The translations under genes and the position numbers were made by a program. 64,000 nt of DNA from positions 1 through 64,000 of the forward strand of contig NZ_JAOCCU010000013.1 of assembly GCF_029840635.1 (NCBI RefSeq), in the 5' to 3' direction. The stretch comes from Mitsuaria sp. GD03876. GTDB lineage: Bacteria > Pseudomonadota > Gammaproteobacteria > Burkholderiales > Burkholderiaceae_C. Positions 1 to 10,467 of the stretch are shown here, piece after piece; position 1 is the first letter of the stretch, and the number at the start of each line of letters is the position of its first letter. A model generated the notes under the pieces. It had not been told where the DNA came from and searched no databases. It worked only from the letters and a program-made list of their open reading frames with translations.

Positions 1-1680
1 AGTCCGGGTCCCGCTCGACAGCGCGGTCGAGGTCGAGGCGCCAGAGGACGTCGCGTTGGCGGGCCCGCGCGTCGCCGGCGGGACGAACGCGGCCCGCGGC
101 GCTGCGCCGGCGGTCTCGGTGCCGGTGCGGAAGACCGCGACCGCGCCGACCATGCCCGCCGCCTGCTGCTTGAGGCTGTCGGCGGCGGCCGCGCTTTCCT
201 CGACCAGCGCGGCGTTCTGCTGCGTGGCGCGGTCCATCTGCGTGATCGCCTCGCCGACCTGGGCGACGCCGGCGCTCTGCTCGGTGCTGGCGGCGCTGAT
301 CTCGCCGACGATGTCCGACACGCGCCGGATCGCGCCGACGACCTCGGTCATCGTCGCGCCGGCCTGGTCGACCAGCTGGCTGCCCTGCTCGACGCGCGAC
401 ACGCTCTCGCCGATCAGCTGCTTGATCTCCTTGGCGGCGCCGGCCGAGCGGCTGGCCAGGCTGCGGACCTCCGAGGCCACGACCGCGAACCCGCGGCCCT
501 GCTCGCCGGCGCGTGCGGCTTCCACCGCGGCGTTCAAGGCCAGGATGTTGGTCTGGAAGGCGATGCCGTCGATGACGCCGATGATGTCGGCGATGCGGCG
601 GCTGCTGTCATTGATGCCGCGCATGGTGTCGACGACCTGGCCGACGACTTCGCCGCCGCGCACCGCCACGTCGCTGGCGCTGCGCGCGAGCTGGTTGGCC
701 TGCTGCGCGTTCTCGGCGTTCTGGCGCACGGTGGCGCTGAGCTGCTCCATCGAGGCGGCGGTCTCCTCGATCGCCGACGCCTGTTCCTCGGTGCGCGAGG
801 ACAGGTCCAGGTTGCCCTGCGCGATCTGGGCGCTGGCCATCGCGATCTGGTCGGCGGAGCCGCGGACCTGGCCGATCAGCGCCAGCAACTGGCCCTGCAT
901 CTGGCCCATCGACGCCAGCACGCTGTCGGCGGGCGCCTGCGCCGCGCCGTCGACCGGCCGCAGGTCGCCCTCGGCGATGCGGTGGGCGGCCTCGGCCAGC
1001 GCGGCCGGCTCGGTGCCCAGCGCCTTCATCAGGCGACGCACGATCCACGCGCCCAGCGCGGCGGCCAGCACCGCGGCGCCCAGGCCCAGCGCGATCATCC
1101 AGGCGCGCTGCGAGGCGTAGGCGGCGTTCGAGGCCTCGGCCAGCGCGGTGCCTTGCGCGCGGGTGTACTCGACGTACTCGCGCGAGGCGGTCAGCAGCGC
1201 CGCCAGCAAGGGCCGGCAGTCGCGCGCCACCGCGTCCATGGCCTCGTCGCGCTTGCCGGCGGCGGCCATCTCGACGATGGCCACGGCCACCGGGCTGTAC
1301 TTGGCCTCGATGTCGGCGATGCGGCCCAGCAGTTCGCGCTCGCGCGGCGTGACGTCGCCGGCGGCGGCGACCGCCGTCTTCAACTCGACCAGGCGCTTGC
1401 CCAGCGTCGCATGGGCTTCCAGCGCCATCGCCTTGGCCGCGTCGACATCGACCGGCTGCTTCATGACGACCATGTCCCGCACGCCGATCGCGCGGCGGTT
1501 GGCCGCGATGCGCAGGTCGACCGCTGTCGTCTCGCGGGCGCTGATGCCGTCGATGTAGCCGGAGAACCGGTCGTCCGCGGCACGCAGGCTGTGCAGGGCG
1601 ACGACGCTGACCATCGCCACCATCGCCACCAGCGCGGCGAAGGCGAGCGTCAACTGCTTCTTGATCGAGAGACCGTTCAT
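1..1680 (-). CDS. Methyl-accepting chemotaxis protein (C-terminus beyond window)
   Basis: Chemoreceptor that signals through CheW/CheA. Reading leftward from an ATG at 1680 (AGGAA about 7 nt upstream) gives 560 open codons to the window edge with no stop, so the gene is partial at its 3' end. There is an N-terminal membrane helix (residues about 8-30), a helical periplasmic sensor of the four-helix-bundle type, a second membrane segment near residues 190-215, a HAMP-like region and a cytoplasmic signalling domain. The hairpin-tip motif [20 protein letters not shown] is present, followed by an Ala/Pro/Thr-rich tail. The ligand cannot be predicted. No other chemotaxis gene is adjacent, although cheZ is in this window. 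Confidence 0.93.
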   Translation of the reverse strand, partial: MNGLSIKKQLTLAFAALVAMVAMVSVVALHSLRAADDRFSGYIDGISARETTAVDLRIAANRRAIGVRDMVVMKQPVDVDAAKAMALEAHATLGKRLVELKTAVAAAGDVTPRERELLGRIADIEAKYSPVAVAIVEMAAAGKRDEAMDAVARDCRPLLAALLTASREYVEYTRAQGTALAEASNAAYASQRAWMIALGLGAAVLAAALGAWIVRRLMKALGTEPAALAEAAHRIAEGDLRPVDGAAQAPADSVLASMGQMQGQLLALIGQVRGSADQIAMASAQIAQGNLDLSSRTEEQASAIEETAASMEQLSATVRQNAENAQQANQLARSASDVAVRGGEVVGQVVDTMRGINDSSRRIADIIGVIDGIAFQTNILALNAAVEAARAGEQGRGFAVVASEVRSLASRSAGAAKEIKQLIGESVSRVEQGSQLVDQAGATMTEVVGAIRRVSDIVGEISAASTEQSAGVAQVGEAITQMDRATQQNAALVEESAAAADSLKQQAAGMVGAVAVFRTGTETAGAAPRAAFVPPATRGPANATSSGASTSTALSSGTRT

Positions 1681-2091
1681 GTCCAGTTCCTGGGGAGGCG
1701 CGTTCAGGCGCAGGAAGGAGGAGGCCGGCACGCGATGCGCGGTGCACGGGGCTGGGGAACGGTCGAAATGCTACTTTTGAAACCCCGCTGCGGAATTTGC
1801 TGATTTTTTCTTTCGTGAAGCAGTCACCGGCCTGCGGCGACCTCCCCCCGCATTCCGGGGGGAGGGCCCCGTGACGAGGTTCACGGGCCGGGATTCAGGG
1901 CGCGGACACGGGCGGCGACCGTAGCGGCGGCACGGGGGTCAAAAGCCGGATTCGGCGCGCCCACCGTTCGATGACAACGCGATGTCACGACGATGTCGGC
2001 GACGCAGAAATCGGCACCCTCCCCGGGGGTGCCGCGGATCGCGCCGGGCTTCTAGCATCCCGGGAATTTTTCACACTCGACACGCCGCGCC
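1681..2091. other. Intergenic region with two tandem hairpins
   Basis: This 411-bp gap lies between divergently transcribed MCP and PEP-CTERM genes, so it should hold promoters for both. I see two adjacent inverted repeats: 1841-1850 with 1856-1865 (C-rich/G-rich arms, 5-nt loop), then 1867-1889 (CCCGTGA-type arms around a short loop). Neither is followed by a T-run, so they are not clear intrinsic terminators. No convincing sigma-28 flagellar promoter was found upstream of the MCP. Confidence 0.35.
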
Positions 2092-4146
2092 ATGGTCCAC
2101 CCGCTGCCCCGCCGTTCCGCCTCCCTCCTTCGCGCGCCGGCGCTGCGCCTGAGCGCCGTGGCGCTCGCGGCGCTGCTGCTGCAGGCCGGCCCGGCCGCCG
2201 CCGCGTCGTTCGACCTCTGCGGCGCGTTCACCGCGGCGCAGACGCTGGGCAGCGGCAGCGGGCAGACCGGCGCGCTGTGCGCGACCGGCACGCTGGCGGT
2301 GGGCGGCTCGACGGTGGCGGTGACCATCAGCGGCAACAACGCGACGCTGAACAACCTGGGCAGCATCACGCAGACCGGCACCGGCCGCGTGATCCGCGAC
2401 AACACCGGCGTGCAGAACCTGGTGATCAACAACGGCAGCGCCACCAACGCGACCGCGTCGCTGCGCGCGCAGGACGCCGACGTGATCCAGATGAACAAGT
2501 CGCCGGCCAGCGTCACGCTGAACAACTGGGGCGTGATGACGTCGACGAATGCGTCGGCGGGCGGCAACCAGGTGGTGGACTTCAACGCGATCGCCTCGGG
2601 CGTCAACATCGTCAACAACATGGCCGGCGCGACGATGCTGGCCACCGAGGCCGACGCGGTCCGGCCCGGCGTGAACGGCGTGGTCAACAACGCCGGCACG
2701 ATCCGCGCGGTGACGACGACCGGCTCGAGCAGCGACGGCATCGACTTCCAGGCCAACAGCGGCATCACGTTCAACAACCTGTCGGGCGGCCTGCTCGAAG
2801 GCGGCCGCCATGGCGTGACCGGTGGCCCGGAGACGGCGATCGCCTGGACCGGCACGATCGACAACGCGGCGGGCGCGACGATCCGCGGCATGAACGGCTC
2901 GGGGCTGAACTTCGACGGCTTCAACGCGCTGCAGGTGATCACCGTGCGCAACGCCGGCCTGATCACCGGCAACGGCGTGACCGGCGACGGCGACGGGGTG
3001 GACATCGACGGCCCGGTCAACCTCACCAACAGCGGCACGATCCGCTCGATCAACGCGTTCTCGGCGCTGGGCAGCGGGCTGGCGTTCAGCGAAGGCATCT
3101 CGGCCGGCGGCGGCACGATCCGCAACAGCGGCCTGATCGAGGGCCTGGTGGCCGCGGGCAACACGAACGCGGTGGGCCGCGGGATCTCGCTGGTCGGCAA
3201 CGACATCACCAGCGGCGTGAACGCCGGCAAGCGCGAGGCGCTGTACACCGACACGACGGTGACCAACCTGGCCGGCGGCGTGATCCGCGGCCAGAGCGAT
3301 TCGGCGATCTACATCGGCGGGCTGGGCGGCAGCGGCAAGCTGGTCCGGATCGACAACCAGGCCGGCGGCACGATCGTCGGCGGCGGCACGGCGCCGGCGA
3401 TCCTGTCGGCCTCGGACTACGACACGACGGTGGTGAACGCGGGCCGGATCGACGGCAGCGCCAGCGGCGTGGCGATCGACCTCGGCGCGGGCCGGAGCTC
3501 GCTGGTGATCAGCGGCGGCCAGGCCGAAGTGCTGGGCAACGTGCGCGGCGCCAGCGGCGCGGGATCGGCGACGCTGCGTTTCGAGGTCGGCAATGGCAAC
3601 CAGTTCAGCTACGCCGGCGGGTTCAGCCGCTTCAACCAGGTGCAGGTCGAGAGCGGCCGCGTGGTGCTGAGCGGCCAGAGCCAGGACATCGGCGCGGTGG
3701 CGCTGGACGGCGGCGTGCTGGAGCTGCGCGGCGACCAGCGCCTGGGGGCGGCCGGCGCGCTGGCTGTGAATGGCGGGACGCTGAAGGTCGTCGGCGGGAA
3801 CCAGAGCTTCGCGAGCCTGGCGCTGCTGGGCAGCGGCGCGTTCGAGCTGGACGGCGCCGGACTGAGCTTCGGCGGCCTGGGCAGCGTGGTCGCGGGCAGC
3901 GTGCTGTCGGTGACGCAGCTGGGCGCGGGCTACGCGCTGCGCTTCGCCGGCGACCTGTCGCATGACGCGAGCTTCCTGAACCTGGTCGCGGCCACGAAGA
4001 TCAACGGGCAGGCGGTGAGCTTCAGCTTCAGCAACGGCTTCACCGTGCTGAGCGCGGTGCCGGAGCCGTCGACCTACGCGATGCTGCTGGCGGGGATCGC
4101 GGTGCTGGGCTGGCGCCTGCGCCGCCGGATGGGCGAAGCCCGCTGA
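2092..4146 (+). CDS. PEP-CTERM sorted, autotransporter-like beta-helical surface protein
   Basis: Predicted exported or surface protein of 684 residues. An N-terminal signal peptide (about residues 1-38, ending in an Ala-rich stretch) is followed by a long body of short Asn/Gly/Thr-rich repeats of the type N-N-x-G-x-I, typical of right-handed beta-helix (pectin-lyase/autotransporter passenger) folds. The C-terminus is a classic PEP-CTERM signal: VPEPS at about 656-660, a hydrophobic helix, then an Arg cluster. By family knowledge such proteins are processed by an exosortase, which is not in this window. No beta-barrel translocator is present, so it is not a true autotransporter. Function in adhesion or extracellular matrix is inference. 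Confidence 0.88.
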   Translation: MVHPLPRRSASLLRAPALRLSAVALAALLLQAGPAAAASFDLCGAFTAAQTLGSGSGQTGALCATGTLAVGGSTVAVTISGNNATLNNLGSITQTGTGRVIRDNTGVQNLVINNGSATNATASLRAQDADVIQMNKSPASVTLNNWGVMTSTNASAGGNQVVDFNAIASGVNIVNNMAGATMLATEADAVRPGVNGVVNNAGTIRAVTTTGSSSDGIDFQANSGITFNNLSGGLLEGGRHGVTGGPETAIAWTGTIDNAAGATIRGMNGSGLNFDGFNALQVITVRNAGLITGNGVTGDGDGVDIDGPVNLTNSGTIRSINAFSALGSGLAFSEGISAGGGTIRNSGLIEGLVAAGNTNAVGRGISLVGNDITSGVNAGKREALYTDTTVTNLAGGVIRGQSDSAIYIGGLGGSGKLVRIDNQAGGTIVGGGTAPAILSASDYDTTVVNAGRIDGSASGVAIDLGAGRSSLVISGGQAEVLGNVRGASGAGSATLRFEVGNGNQFSYAGGFSRFNQVQVESGRVVLSGQSQDIGAVALDGGVLELRGDQRLGAAGALAVNGGTLKVVGGNQSFASLALLGSGAFELDGAGLSFGGLGSVVAGSVLSVTQLGAGYALRFAGDLSHDASFLNLVAATKINGQAVSFSFSNGFTVLSAVPEPSTYAMLLAGIAVLGWRLRRRMGEAR

Positions 4147-4204
4147 CGCGGGCTCAAAGGACGATCGAACCGGCGCCGGGAGGCGGCCGGTCCGATCCCG
4201 ACGC

Positions 4205-4636
4205 TCAGCGGGCGCGGCGGGCGTCGAGGCTGAAGCGGCCGGCGCCGTTGATCATCAGCATCAGGAAGGCGCCGGCGATGGACACGTTCTTCAGGAACAT
4301 GATCATCTGCGTCTGGTCGGCGAAGTTGTTGTGGAACAGCAGGGCCGTCAGCAGCGTGAAGCCGGCGAGCAGGAAGGCGACGACGCGGGTGCGCCAGCCC
4401 AGGATGATGGCCAGGGCGCCGAGGACCTCGGTGGCGATGACGACGGGGAGCAGGAAGCCCGGGACGCCCATCGCGGCCATGTAGCCGGCGGTGGCGGCGT
4501 AGCCGGTGATCTTGCCGACGCCCGACAGCAGAAACATCAGCGACAGCATCACGCGGCCGGCGAGCTCGATGGCGCTGGGCAGGCCGCCGGCCTGCGCGGG
4601 GGTGGCGGTGGCGAGGGATTGGGAGAAGGTGGACAT
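4205..4636 (-). CDS. DoxX family membrane protein
   Basis: Small inner-membrane protein of 143 residues with four predicted membrane helices and the DoxX-type pattern (an early RxxLSLMFLLSGxxKI segment, then GxP and a GWRTR loop). The start is the ATG at 4636 with AAGGAG just upstream. DoxX proteins are linked to quinone/thiol redox chemistry or oxidative-stress complexes in some bacteria, but here there is no functional context: the neighbours are the convergent PEP-CTERM gene and the TcmP/DUF5131 pair. Confidence 0.85.
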   Translation of the reverse strand: MSTFSQSLATATPAQAGGLPSAIELAGRVMLSLMFLLSGVGKITGYAATAGYMAAMGVPGFLLPVVIATEVLGALAIILGWRTRVVAFLLAGFTLLTALLFHNNFADQTQMIMFLKNVSIAGAFLMLMINGAGRFSLDARRAR

Positions 4637-4782
4637 GAGGGGCTCCTTGTGGATATCGGGATCGTGGATCGATGGACCGAAATCTACGAGCCGCGGCGCA
4701 AGTCCACTAGCCGGGTGAAGTGGGATTGATTGATGCTGGAATCGACCTAATCGGCGATGCCAGGCCCCGCTTTCCCCCTTCC

Positions 4783-5541
4783 TCAAGGCGATGCGAGCCG
4801 CCCAACCACTTCCGCCGGCATCTCGTCCCAGGTGCGCCCGTCCAGCAGACGTCCATTGGCGCTCTTGGCGCGCCGCTTGCCATCGGCGCCCCAGCCGCCC
4901 CACTGCTTGAAGAAGAACGCGACGCCCTGCGCTTCGCATTGATGCTGAACGGCCAAGGCCCAGGCCTTCTGCATGGGACGGGCCTTCGGCCCGGACTCTC
5001 CGCCGACGATCACCCAATGGATGTCGGTCAGGTCGAGCGCGCCGACGTCCTCGAGCAGCGGCTCCACCGACAGGAAGCGGATCGAAGCGGGGACTTCGCG
5101 CAGGTGGTCGATCCGAGGGACGCCGTACTTCCGGTCCTCGACCGAAACGCCGATCCATGCATTGCGAGGCACGGGCCGCCCCTTGAAATAACCGGCCAGG
5201 CGTTCCGCCCGCTTCGTCAGGATTTGATAGGTGTGATGGGGTGTCGCGCGGATCGTGGCGAAGACACGATCGATGTACTCGTCGAGCACGTCCTCATGGA
5301 AAAGGTCCGACATGGAGTTCACGAAGTAGACCGTGGGGCGTTTGCGCTTGATCGGGTCGCCAAGCCGCTCCGGCAGCAGCGTCAGCGCGAAGCCGTTCTC
5401 GTAGCCGGGGGTGCCCATCGCCTGAAGCCGACGCGCCATCGCCTCGGCATAGCAATGCTTGCAGCCCGGCGAGATCTTGGTGCACCCCACGATCGGGTTC
5501 CAGGTCTGTTCGGTCCACTCGATGCGGCTGGTGGTGGTCAT
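4783..5541 (-). CDS. DUF5131 (phage Gp37/Gp68-type) three-Cys-motif protein
   Basis: Protein of 252 residues with the hallmark N-terminus of the DUF5131 / Gp37-Gp68 family: W-N-P-x-x-G-C-T-K-x-S-P-G-C-x-x-C-Y-A-E. The three cysteines are C20, C27 and C30 (CX6CX2C), which look like a metal or iron-sulphur ligand set similar to, but spaced unlike, canonical radical-SAM proteins. Further family blocks are visible: a VNSMSDLF segment, TKRAERL, IGVSVED, LSVEPLL and VGGESG. The start at 5541 has GGGGAG upstream. It lies 94 bp downstream of the gene for its usual partner TcmP on the same strand. Enzymatic activity is not established. The family occurs in phages and mobile regions. Confidence 0.88.
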   Translation of the reverse strand: MTTTSRIEWTEQTWNPIVGCTKISPGCKHCYAEAMARRLQAMGTPGYENGFALTLLPERLGDPIKRKRPTVYFVNSMSDLFHEDVLDEYIDRVFATIRATPHHTYQILTKRAERLAGYFKGRPVPRNAWIGVSVEDRKYGVPRIDHLREVPASIRFLSVEPLLEDVGALDLTDIHWVIVGGESGPKARPMQKAWALAVQHQCEAQGVAFFFKQWGGWGADGKRRAKSANGRLLDGRTWDEMPAEVVGRLASP

Positions 5542-5635
5542 GCTTTCTGCGCTCCCCTCGTTCAGGCGTCGGGATTGTCCGGCGCCTGGCCTTGTGCTGC
5601 CTGGACGCCTGATTGTTCAAGGTGACCGTGTCGTT

Positions 5636-6490
5636 CTAGAAGTCGAAAGCGAGATTGGGGCTTCGAGCGATGTCGCCCCAGATGCGCTCCGGCAGTGCGT
5701 GGCGACTGAAGAACACCAACCGGTACAAGGGCCGGCCTTGTTCATTCGGCACAAGCGGCATCTCTTCGCTCACGCTGAAGCCGAGCCTGGCGATGCGATC
5801 CCGCCAATCATTGAAGAACCAGGCGGCGAGGCTGGCCTTCGACGCGTTCTTCGGACATCGGTCGCGCCATCCTGGGTTCGCCCCATTGAAGCGATCCCGC
5901 TCCGGATCGAGCTCCATGTCGACATTGCGACTGAGGTCCATCAGGCTGAAGTGAACGGCGAAGTCCACATGCGGCAGGAGCGCCAGTCGCTCGATGATGG
6001 AGAAGGACAGGAACTCCAGGTTGTGGGGATCGATGTAGGCCAGGCACAGCGCGCCTCGCGGGACGGCCGCGGCCATGCGGATGGCGGTCTCTGTGGCCGG
6101 TCCATCGAAGCGTGTCACCGGGGCCTGGACCGCGCGCAATCGGGCTTCGCAGGCGCGGCTTCGATCGTCATCCAGGTCGCCGATCAGGATGTCGGTGAAT
6201 GGACAGCGCGACTGGACCGACTGGCGCCAAGCCACCATCGTGCCGCCGTCCCGCGTGAACGCTTCGCCATGCACCTGGATTCGGCCGGGGCCGCAGAAGG
6301 GGTCGATGAGCACGCGCCTGGGGAACTTCACCTGGGCCTTGCGCGTGCCGTCGATGTACTTGGCGAGGTAGGTGTGCTTGAACTGCGGCACCCAGGATCC
6401 AACGCCCACGCCTGTCGGTCCGCGTTCGATGATCAGTTGAGGACACGGATCGGCGTGGACCGGAAGGGTGAACACGGGGCGCTTGGACAT
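5636..6490 (-). CDS. Three-Cys-motif partner protein TcmP
   Basis: Protein of 284 residues matching the TcmP family, named because it neighbours the three-Cys-motif (DUF5131) protein. It looks like a Rossmann-type methyltransferase-like fold: residues 63-70 read DPFCGPGR (motif-I-like) and residues 153-158 read IDPHNL (motif-IV-like), with an acidic DLDDD stretch at about 105-109. The start ATG at 6490 has a GGAGG ribosome-binding site. It is the first gene of a probable two-gene operon with the DUF5131 gene downstream. The upstream gap 6491-6674 should hold the promoter, but no clear boxes were seen. Biological role unknown. Confidence 0.85.
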   Translation of the reverse strand: MSKRPVFTLPVHADPCPQLIIERGPTGVGVGSWVPQFKHTYLAKYIDGTRKAQVKFPRRVLIDPFCGPGRIQVHGEAFTRDGGTMVAWRQSVQSRCPFTDILIGDLDDDRSRACEARLRAVQAPVTRFDGPATETAIRMAAAVPRGALCLAYIDPHNLEFLSFSIIERLALLPHVDFAVHFSLMDLSRNVDMELDPERDRFNGANPGWRDRCPKNASKASLAAWFFNDWRDRIARLGFSVSEEMPLVPNEQGRPLYRLVFFSRHALPERIWGDIARSPNLAFDF

Positions 6491-6674
6491 GGCACCTCCA
6501 GGAAGTGGTCGGGCGAAAAGTGTCTCGCTCGACCTGTCGCGCGGCCATTCCCGAAAGCTGTCGACTACCCGGCAGGAATTCGGGATCGGCGCGTGGGAGA
6601 GCCGTCTATCCGCACAGCCCACGGACCAGCAGGCGGTGCAAAGGAATTCTTGGAAGCCCCTATCGCACCCGCGA

Positions 6675-7274
6675 TCACAACGACGGCAACCGGATCTCGG
6701 TAAGCTGCCACGACGCGAACCCCCGGCGCTCGAGGACCAGGCCGGTCCGGCGGTCCTCGGGCTGGTTGGCGCCTCTCGCATACAGGACGAGCTTGTCGAC
6801 GCTCTTGCGTTCGGTCGACCAGATGGGATCACGGCCGTCCGCGCGGTTGGCATCGGAACCACCACGAGGCTCCTCGCCATCCTGATCTTCGCCGTCCGGC
6901 GCTCGGCGCGACCCTCGCTTGGGCATCAACTTGCCCTCCTGCATGATCCGCATGACCGCCTCGGGCCGCACCAGCGCATCCACCATGCGGTCCGTCATCG
7001 CCACCGCGAACATCGAGCCCAGGACCGCGCCGGCCCTGCCCGCGTCGCTCTTCGGCGCCCGGTCCGCCATCCGGTCCCCGATGGCCGCGGAGAACTGACC
7101 CTTGAGGCTCTCCCGCAGCCGCGGATAGTCGACGTGGTCATTGAACGCATCGGCGTCCCCCGCCTTCGCCGCCGCGCGAAGCTGGTGGATCGCCAGGAAC
7201 GGCGACCAGTACCAGTACGCGGCGACGCCCAGCAACACGGCGATCGCGCCGACCTTCAAGCTCTTCGATGCCAT
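6675..7274 (-). CDS. DUF2939 domain protein
   Basis: Hypothetical 199-residue protein with one N-terminal membrane anchor (residues about 7-25, GAIAVLLGVAAYWYWSPF) followed by the DUF2939 pattern (short helix, then a phrase close to DADAFNDHVDYPRLRESLKGQF). The middle, about residues 118-150, is a charged low-complexity linker. It starts 12 bp after the stop of nrdJ, with a GGGGGAG ribosome-binding site, so it is likely co-transcribed with it. Function unknown. Confidence 0.8.
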   Translation of the reverse strand: MASKSLKVGAIAVLLGVAAYWYWSPFLAIHQLRAAAKAGDADAFNDHVDYPRLRESLKGQFSAAIGDRMADRAPKSDAGRAGAVLGSMFAVAMTDRMVDALVRPEAVMRIMQEGKLMPKRGSRRAPDGEDQDGEEPRGGSDANRADGRDPIWSTERKSVDKLVLYARGANQPEDRRTGLVLERRGFASWQLTEIRLPSL

Positions 7275-7286
7275 GCGGCTCCCCCT

Positions 7287-10232
7287 TTACCCGCACTGCC
7301 CCACGAACCCGCACGCCGTGCAGAACTCGCACCCATCGCGGTGGATGAGCGTCGCGTTCCCGCACTCCGGGCACTTCTTCCCCGCCATCGCCCGCACGCC
7401 GCCGGTCTCCGACGCCGGCCGCGCGGCGCTCGCCGTCCTCGCCGGCGCCTGCTGCATCAGCCCCATGTCCACCAGCGGATAGCCGTTCTCGTCCAGCACC
7501 CCCAGCATCGCGTAGCGGTGGATCACCAGCCGCGCGACGTACGCGACCGTCGACGGCCACACCTGCTGCCGGCGTTCCCCGGACAAGGTCGGCACCGGTG
7601 CCATGAAGTGCCCCAGTGGCTCGCCCACGTTGAGCAGCTTGCGCAGCTTCATCCCGATCCATCCCGGATCGAGCACCCGCATGTCCAGCGACAGCAGTCT
7701 CGACAGCCCGTCCAGCGCCTTCGGATAGTTCCCCGAGAACCCCATCGCGCACGGCCGCGTGACGCTGCCGCCGTCCGGCGTCGGCAGGCTCACCTCCTTC
7801 AGCGTCAGCGTGAACAGCTCGCCGGTCGCCGGGTTGTCGACGTCCACCGCCCAGGCCAGCGTGCCGGCCGTCCCGGTCCTCGGCTCCTCGCGCGAGAACA
7901 TCGCGTCCAGCACCGGCGTCGGACCGCCTTCCTGCAGCGCGCCCAGTTGCTCGCAGCGCCAGCGGATCACCGCCGCCGTCGCCGCCACCACGCCCGGGAA
8001 CAAGCGCGGCTCGCCTTGCGGCGGCATCGGCATCTCGAAGGCGCGCTCCTCGGCCACCGTCGCCAGCGCGTCCAGCTTCAGCCGCAGCCAGGCCGCGTCG
8101 TTCGCGCGCAGGTCCATCGACAGCGTCTTGGCCATCGCGCCCAGACCGCGCGGCTGCTCCGCGCCGTTGACCCAGACCTCGAACGGCAGCGTGCGGCCGA
8201 ACAGCCCCGCATCGGGCCCCTCCGCCGGCAGCTCGCCGACGAAGAGCGCGAAGTCTCCATGCGGGTGGCGGATCATCGTCGACCACGCCGGATTGCCGCC
8301 GGGCAGCTCCGGCCGGCTCGGCCAGCGCAGCGAGGCGAGCACCGGCTTGGGCAGGCGCTCCACGCGCAGCCGCTGGTTCGGCCCGGTGTCGGCCTTCAGC
8401 GGCTCGGGCTGGGCGATCGGCTCCACGCTCAGCACCGCGCCCAGCACGCTGTTGGGACGGTAGGTCGCCAGGCCCTTCAGCCCGCTCTGCCAGGCCCAGC
8501 GGTAGAGGTCCTGGAAATCGGCATAGGGATAGTCCGCCGGCACGTTCACCGTCTTCGAGATCGACGTGTCGATGCAGGGCGCGACCGCCGCGACCATCGC
8601 CTCATGGTCCGCGGCCTGCAGCTCCAGCGCGGTGACGAAGGCGTCGGTCAACGGCGCGTCGGGCCCGTACAGGTGGCGGTAGAGCCGCCAGGCGTGATCC
8701 TCGACGGCGTATTCCTTGAAGCTGTTGTCGGGCATCCGCTTCTTGCGGGTGTAGCTCCACGAGAACGCGGGCTCGATGCCGTTGCTGGCGTTGTCGGCGA
8801 AGGCCAGCGAGATCGTGCCGGTCGGCGCGATCGACAGCAGGTGCGAGTTGCGCAGCCCCTGCGCGCGGATCTTGTCCTTCAGCCACGGCGGCAGGCGCGA
8901 CGCGAAGTTGCCGCCGGACAGGTAGAGGTCGGCGTTGAACAGCGGGAAGGCGCCGCGCTCGAGCGCCAGGTCGGCGGACGCCTCGTAGGCGGCATCGCGC
9001 ATGAGCTCGCTGATGCGGCGCGCCATCGCGCGCGCGGGCTCGCCGTCGTAGCGCAGGCCGATCATCACCAAGGCGTCGCCCAGGCCGGTGAAGCCCAGGC
9101 CCACGCGCCGCTTGTTGGCGGCCTCGCGCGCCTGCTGCGGCAGCGGCCACGGCGTCACGTCCAGGACGTTGTCCAGCATGCGGGTGGCGACCTTGCAGAC
9201 TTCGATGAGCCCCTGCTCATCCAAGCTGGCTCTGGCGCTGAATGCATCCCTTACGAATGGCGTCAGATTGACCGATCCAAGGCAGCAGCACCCATAAGAA
9301 GGCAGCGGCTGTTCAGCACACGGATTCGTGGCGCTGATCGACTCGCAGTAATGCAGGTTGTTGTCCGCATTGATCCGGTCCAGGAACAGCACCCCCGGCT
9401 CCGCGTGGTCGTAGGTCGAGCGCATGACCTGGTCCCACAACTTGCGCGCGCGCATTCGCCGGTACACCCACAAGCCATCCGAACGCTGCGTCGCCCCCGC
9501 CGCCCGCTGCTTCGCGCCCGGCGCGGCCTTGTGCACCAGCTCGATGTCCGCGTCCGCCTCCACCGCCTCCATGAACGCGTCCGTCACGCCCACCGAGATG
9601 TTGAAGTTGCGCAGGTCCCCCTGGTCCTTCGCGTGGATGAACTCCTCGATGTCCGGGTGATCGCAGCGCAGCACACCCATCTGCGCCCCACGCCGCGATC
9701 CCGCCGATTCCACCGTCTCGCAGCTGCGGTCGAACACCCGCATGTAGCTCACCGGCCCCGACGCGCTCGACTGCGTCGACTTCACATGCGCCCCCTTGGG
9801 CCGGATCCGCGAGAAGTCGTACCCGACCCCGCCGCCGCGCCGCATCGTCTCCGCCGCCTCGGTCAGCGCGGTGTAGATGCCGGGATGGCCGTCCTCCTCT
9901 TCCGCGATGGCGTCACCCACCGGCTGCACGAAGCAGTTGATCAAGGTCGCCGACAACGACGTCCCCGCCGCCGACGCGATCCGCCCCGCCGGCACGAAGC
10001 CGCGCCGTTGCGCCTCCAGGAAACGCGCCTCCCAATGCGCGCGCTGCTCGGGCGACTCCGCCGCCGCCAGCGCCCGCGCCACCCGCGCCCGCACCTCCTC
10101 CAGGGAGCGCTCGCCGTCCTTCGCGTATTTCTCCAGCAGCACCTCGGCGCTGATGTCCTGCGGCGGGAGGCTCTCGGCCGTCGCCTGCAGCGGCAGGGAC
10201 GACGAGTTCTGAGGGACGGTCTGCTGGCTCAT
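7287..10232 (-). CDS. nrdJ: Adenosylcobalamin-dependent ribonucleoside-diphosphate reductase (class II)
   Basis: Reduces ribonucleotides to deoxyribonucleotides using a B12-generated radical, so it works with or without oxygen. The protein is 981 residues from the ATG at 10232 (GGAGACC upstream); an in-frame upstream ATG at 10313 is less likely. Visible motifs are the first redox Cys in [11 protein letters not shown], the [20 protein letters not shown] block with the thiyl-radical Cys, an [10 protein letters not shown] loop, and a C-terminal zinc-ribbon-like tail with paired cysteines (CPECG...CEFCTACG). The extra ~300 residues after the catalytic core are usual for the long proteobacterial NrdJ form. 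No cobalamin riboswitch was recognised in the 10233-10467 gap. Confidence 0.95.
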   Translation of the reverse strand: MSQQTVPQNSSSLPLQATAESLPPQDISAEVLLEKYAKDGERSLEEVRARVARALAAAESPEQRAHWEARFLEAQRRGFVPAGRIASAAGTSLSATLINCFVQPVGDAIAEEEDGHPGIYTALTEAAETMRRGGGVGYDFSRIRPKGAHVKSTQSSASGPVSYMRVFDRSCETVESAGSRRGAQMGVLRCDHPDIEEFIHAKDQGDLRNFNISVGVTDAFMEAVEADADIELVHKAAPGAKQRAAGATQRSDGLWVYRRMRARKLWDQVMRSTYDHAEPGVLFLDRINADNNLHYCESISATNPCAEQPLPSYGCCCLGSVNLTPFVRDAFSARASLDEQGLIEVCKVATRMLDNVLDVTPWPLPQQAREAANKRRVGLGFTGLGDALVMIGLRYDGEPARAMARRISELMRDAAYEASADLALERGAFPLFNADLYLSGGNFASRLPPWLKDKIRAQGLRNSHLLSIAPTGTISLAFADNASNGIEPAFSWSYTRKKRMPDNSFKEYAVEDHAWRLYRHLYGPDAPLTDAFVTALELQAADHEAMVAAVAPCIDTSISKTVNVPADYPYADFQDLYRWAWQSGLKGLATYRPNSVLGAVLSVEPIAQPEPLKADTGPNQRLRVERLPKPVLASLRWPSRPELPGGNPAWSTMIRHPHGDFALFVGELPAEGPDAGLFGRTLPFEVWVNGAEQPRGLGAMAKTLSMDLRANDAAWLRLKLDALATVAEERAFEMPMPPQGEPRLFPGVVAATAAVIRWRCEQLGALQEGGPTPVLDAMFSREEPRTGTAGTLAWAVDVDNPATGELFTLTLKEVSLPTPDGGSVTRPCAMGFSGNYPKALDGLSRLLSLDMRVLDPGWIGMKLRKLLNVGEPLGHFMAPVPTLSGERRQQVWPSTVAYVARLVIHRYAMLGVLDENGYPLVDMGLMQQAPARTASAARPASETGGVRAMAGKKCPECGNATLIHRDGCEFCTACGFVGQCG

Positions 10233-10467
10233 GCGGGGTCTCCATCGAACGACGCGGACCATCCTAGTCCCGGCCCGCCGCGCGCGTCCCCGAAGGTCCC
10301 GCGAATCGGTCATGCCCCCGCCGCCGACGCGTCACCAAACCTTCACCGGCGTGTCCTCCGGTAAGCGCGCACTTGCGGCGCGGACACGGTTTGATGCGTG
10401 TTTGTCGTTGTTTCCGCTGGTTAGCCCCCATGGGCTGTCCGTATGTCGGACGCTATTCTTTTCGGTC

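Noticed and set aside
2092-4146. True type V autotransporter
   Set aside because: No C-terminal beta-barrel; the end is a PEP-CTERM sorting signal.
6468-10364. A 1298-codon open frame on the plus strand
   Set aside because: It lies antisense to TcmP, DUF2939 and nrdJ, has an Arg/His/Pro/Ala-rich composition with no motifs, and is a codon-position shadow typical of high-GC genomes.
10233-10467. Cobalamin riboswitch upstream of the B12-dependent nrdJ
   Set aside because: No B12-box or matching hairpins were seen in the 235-bp gap.
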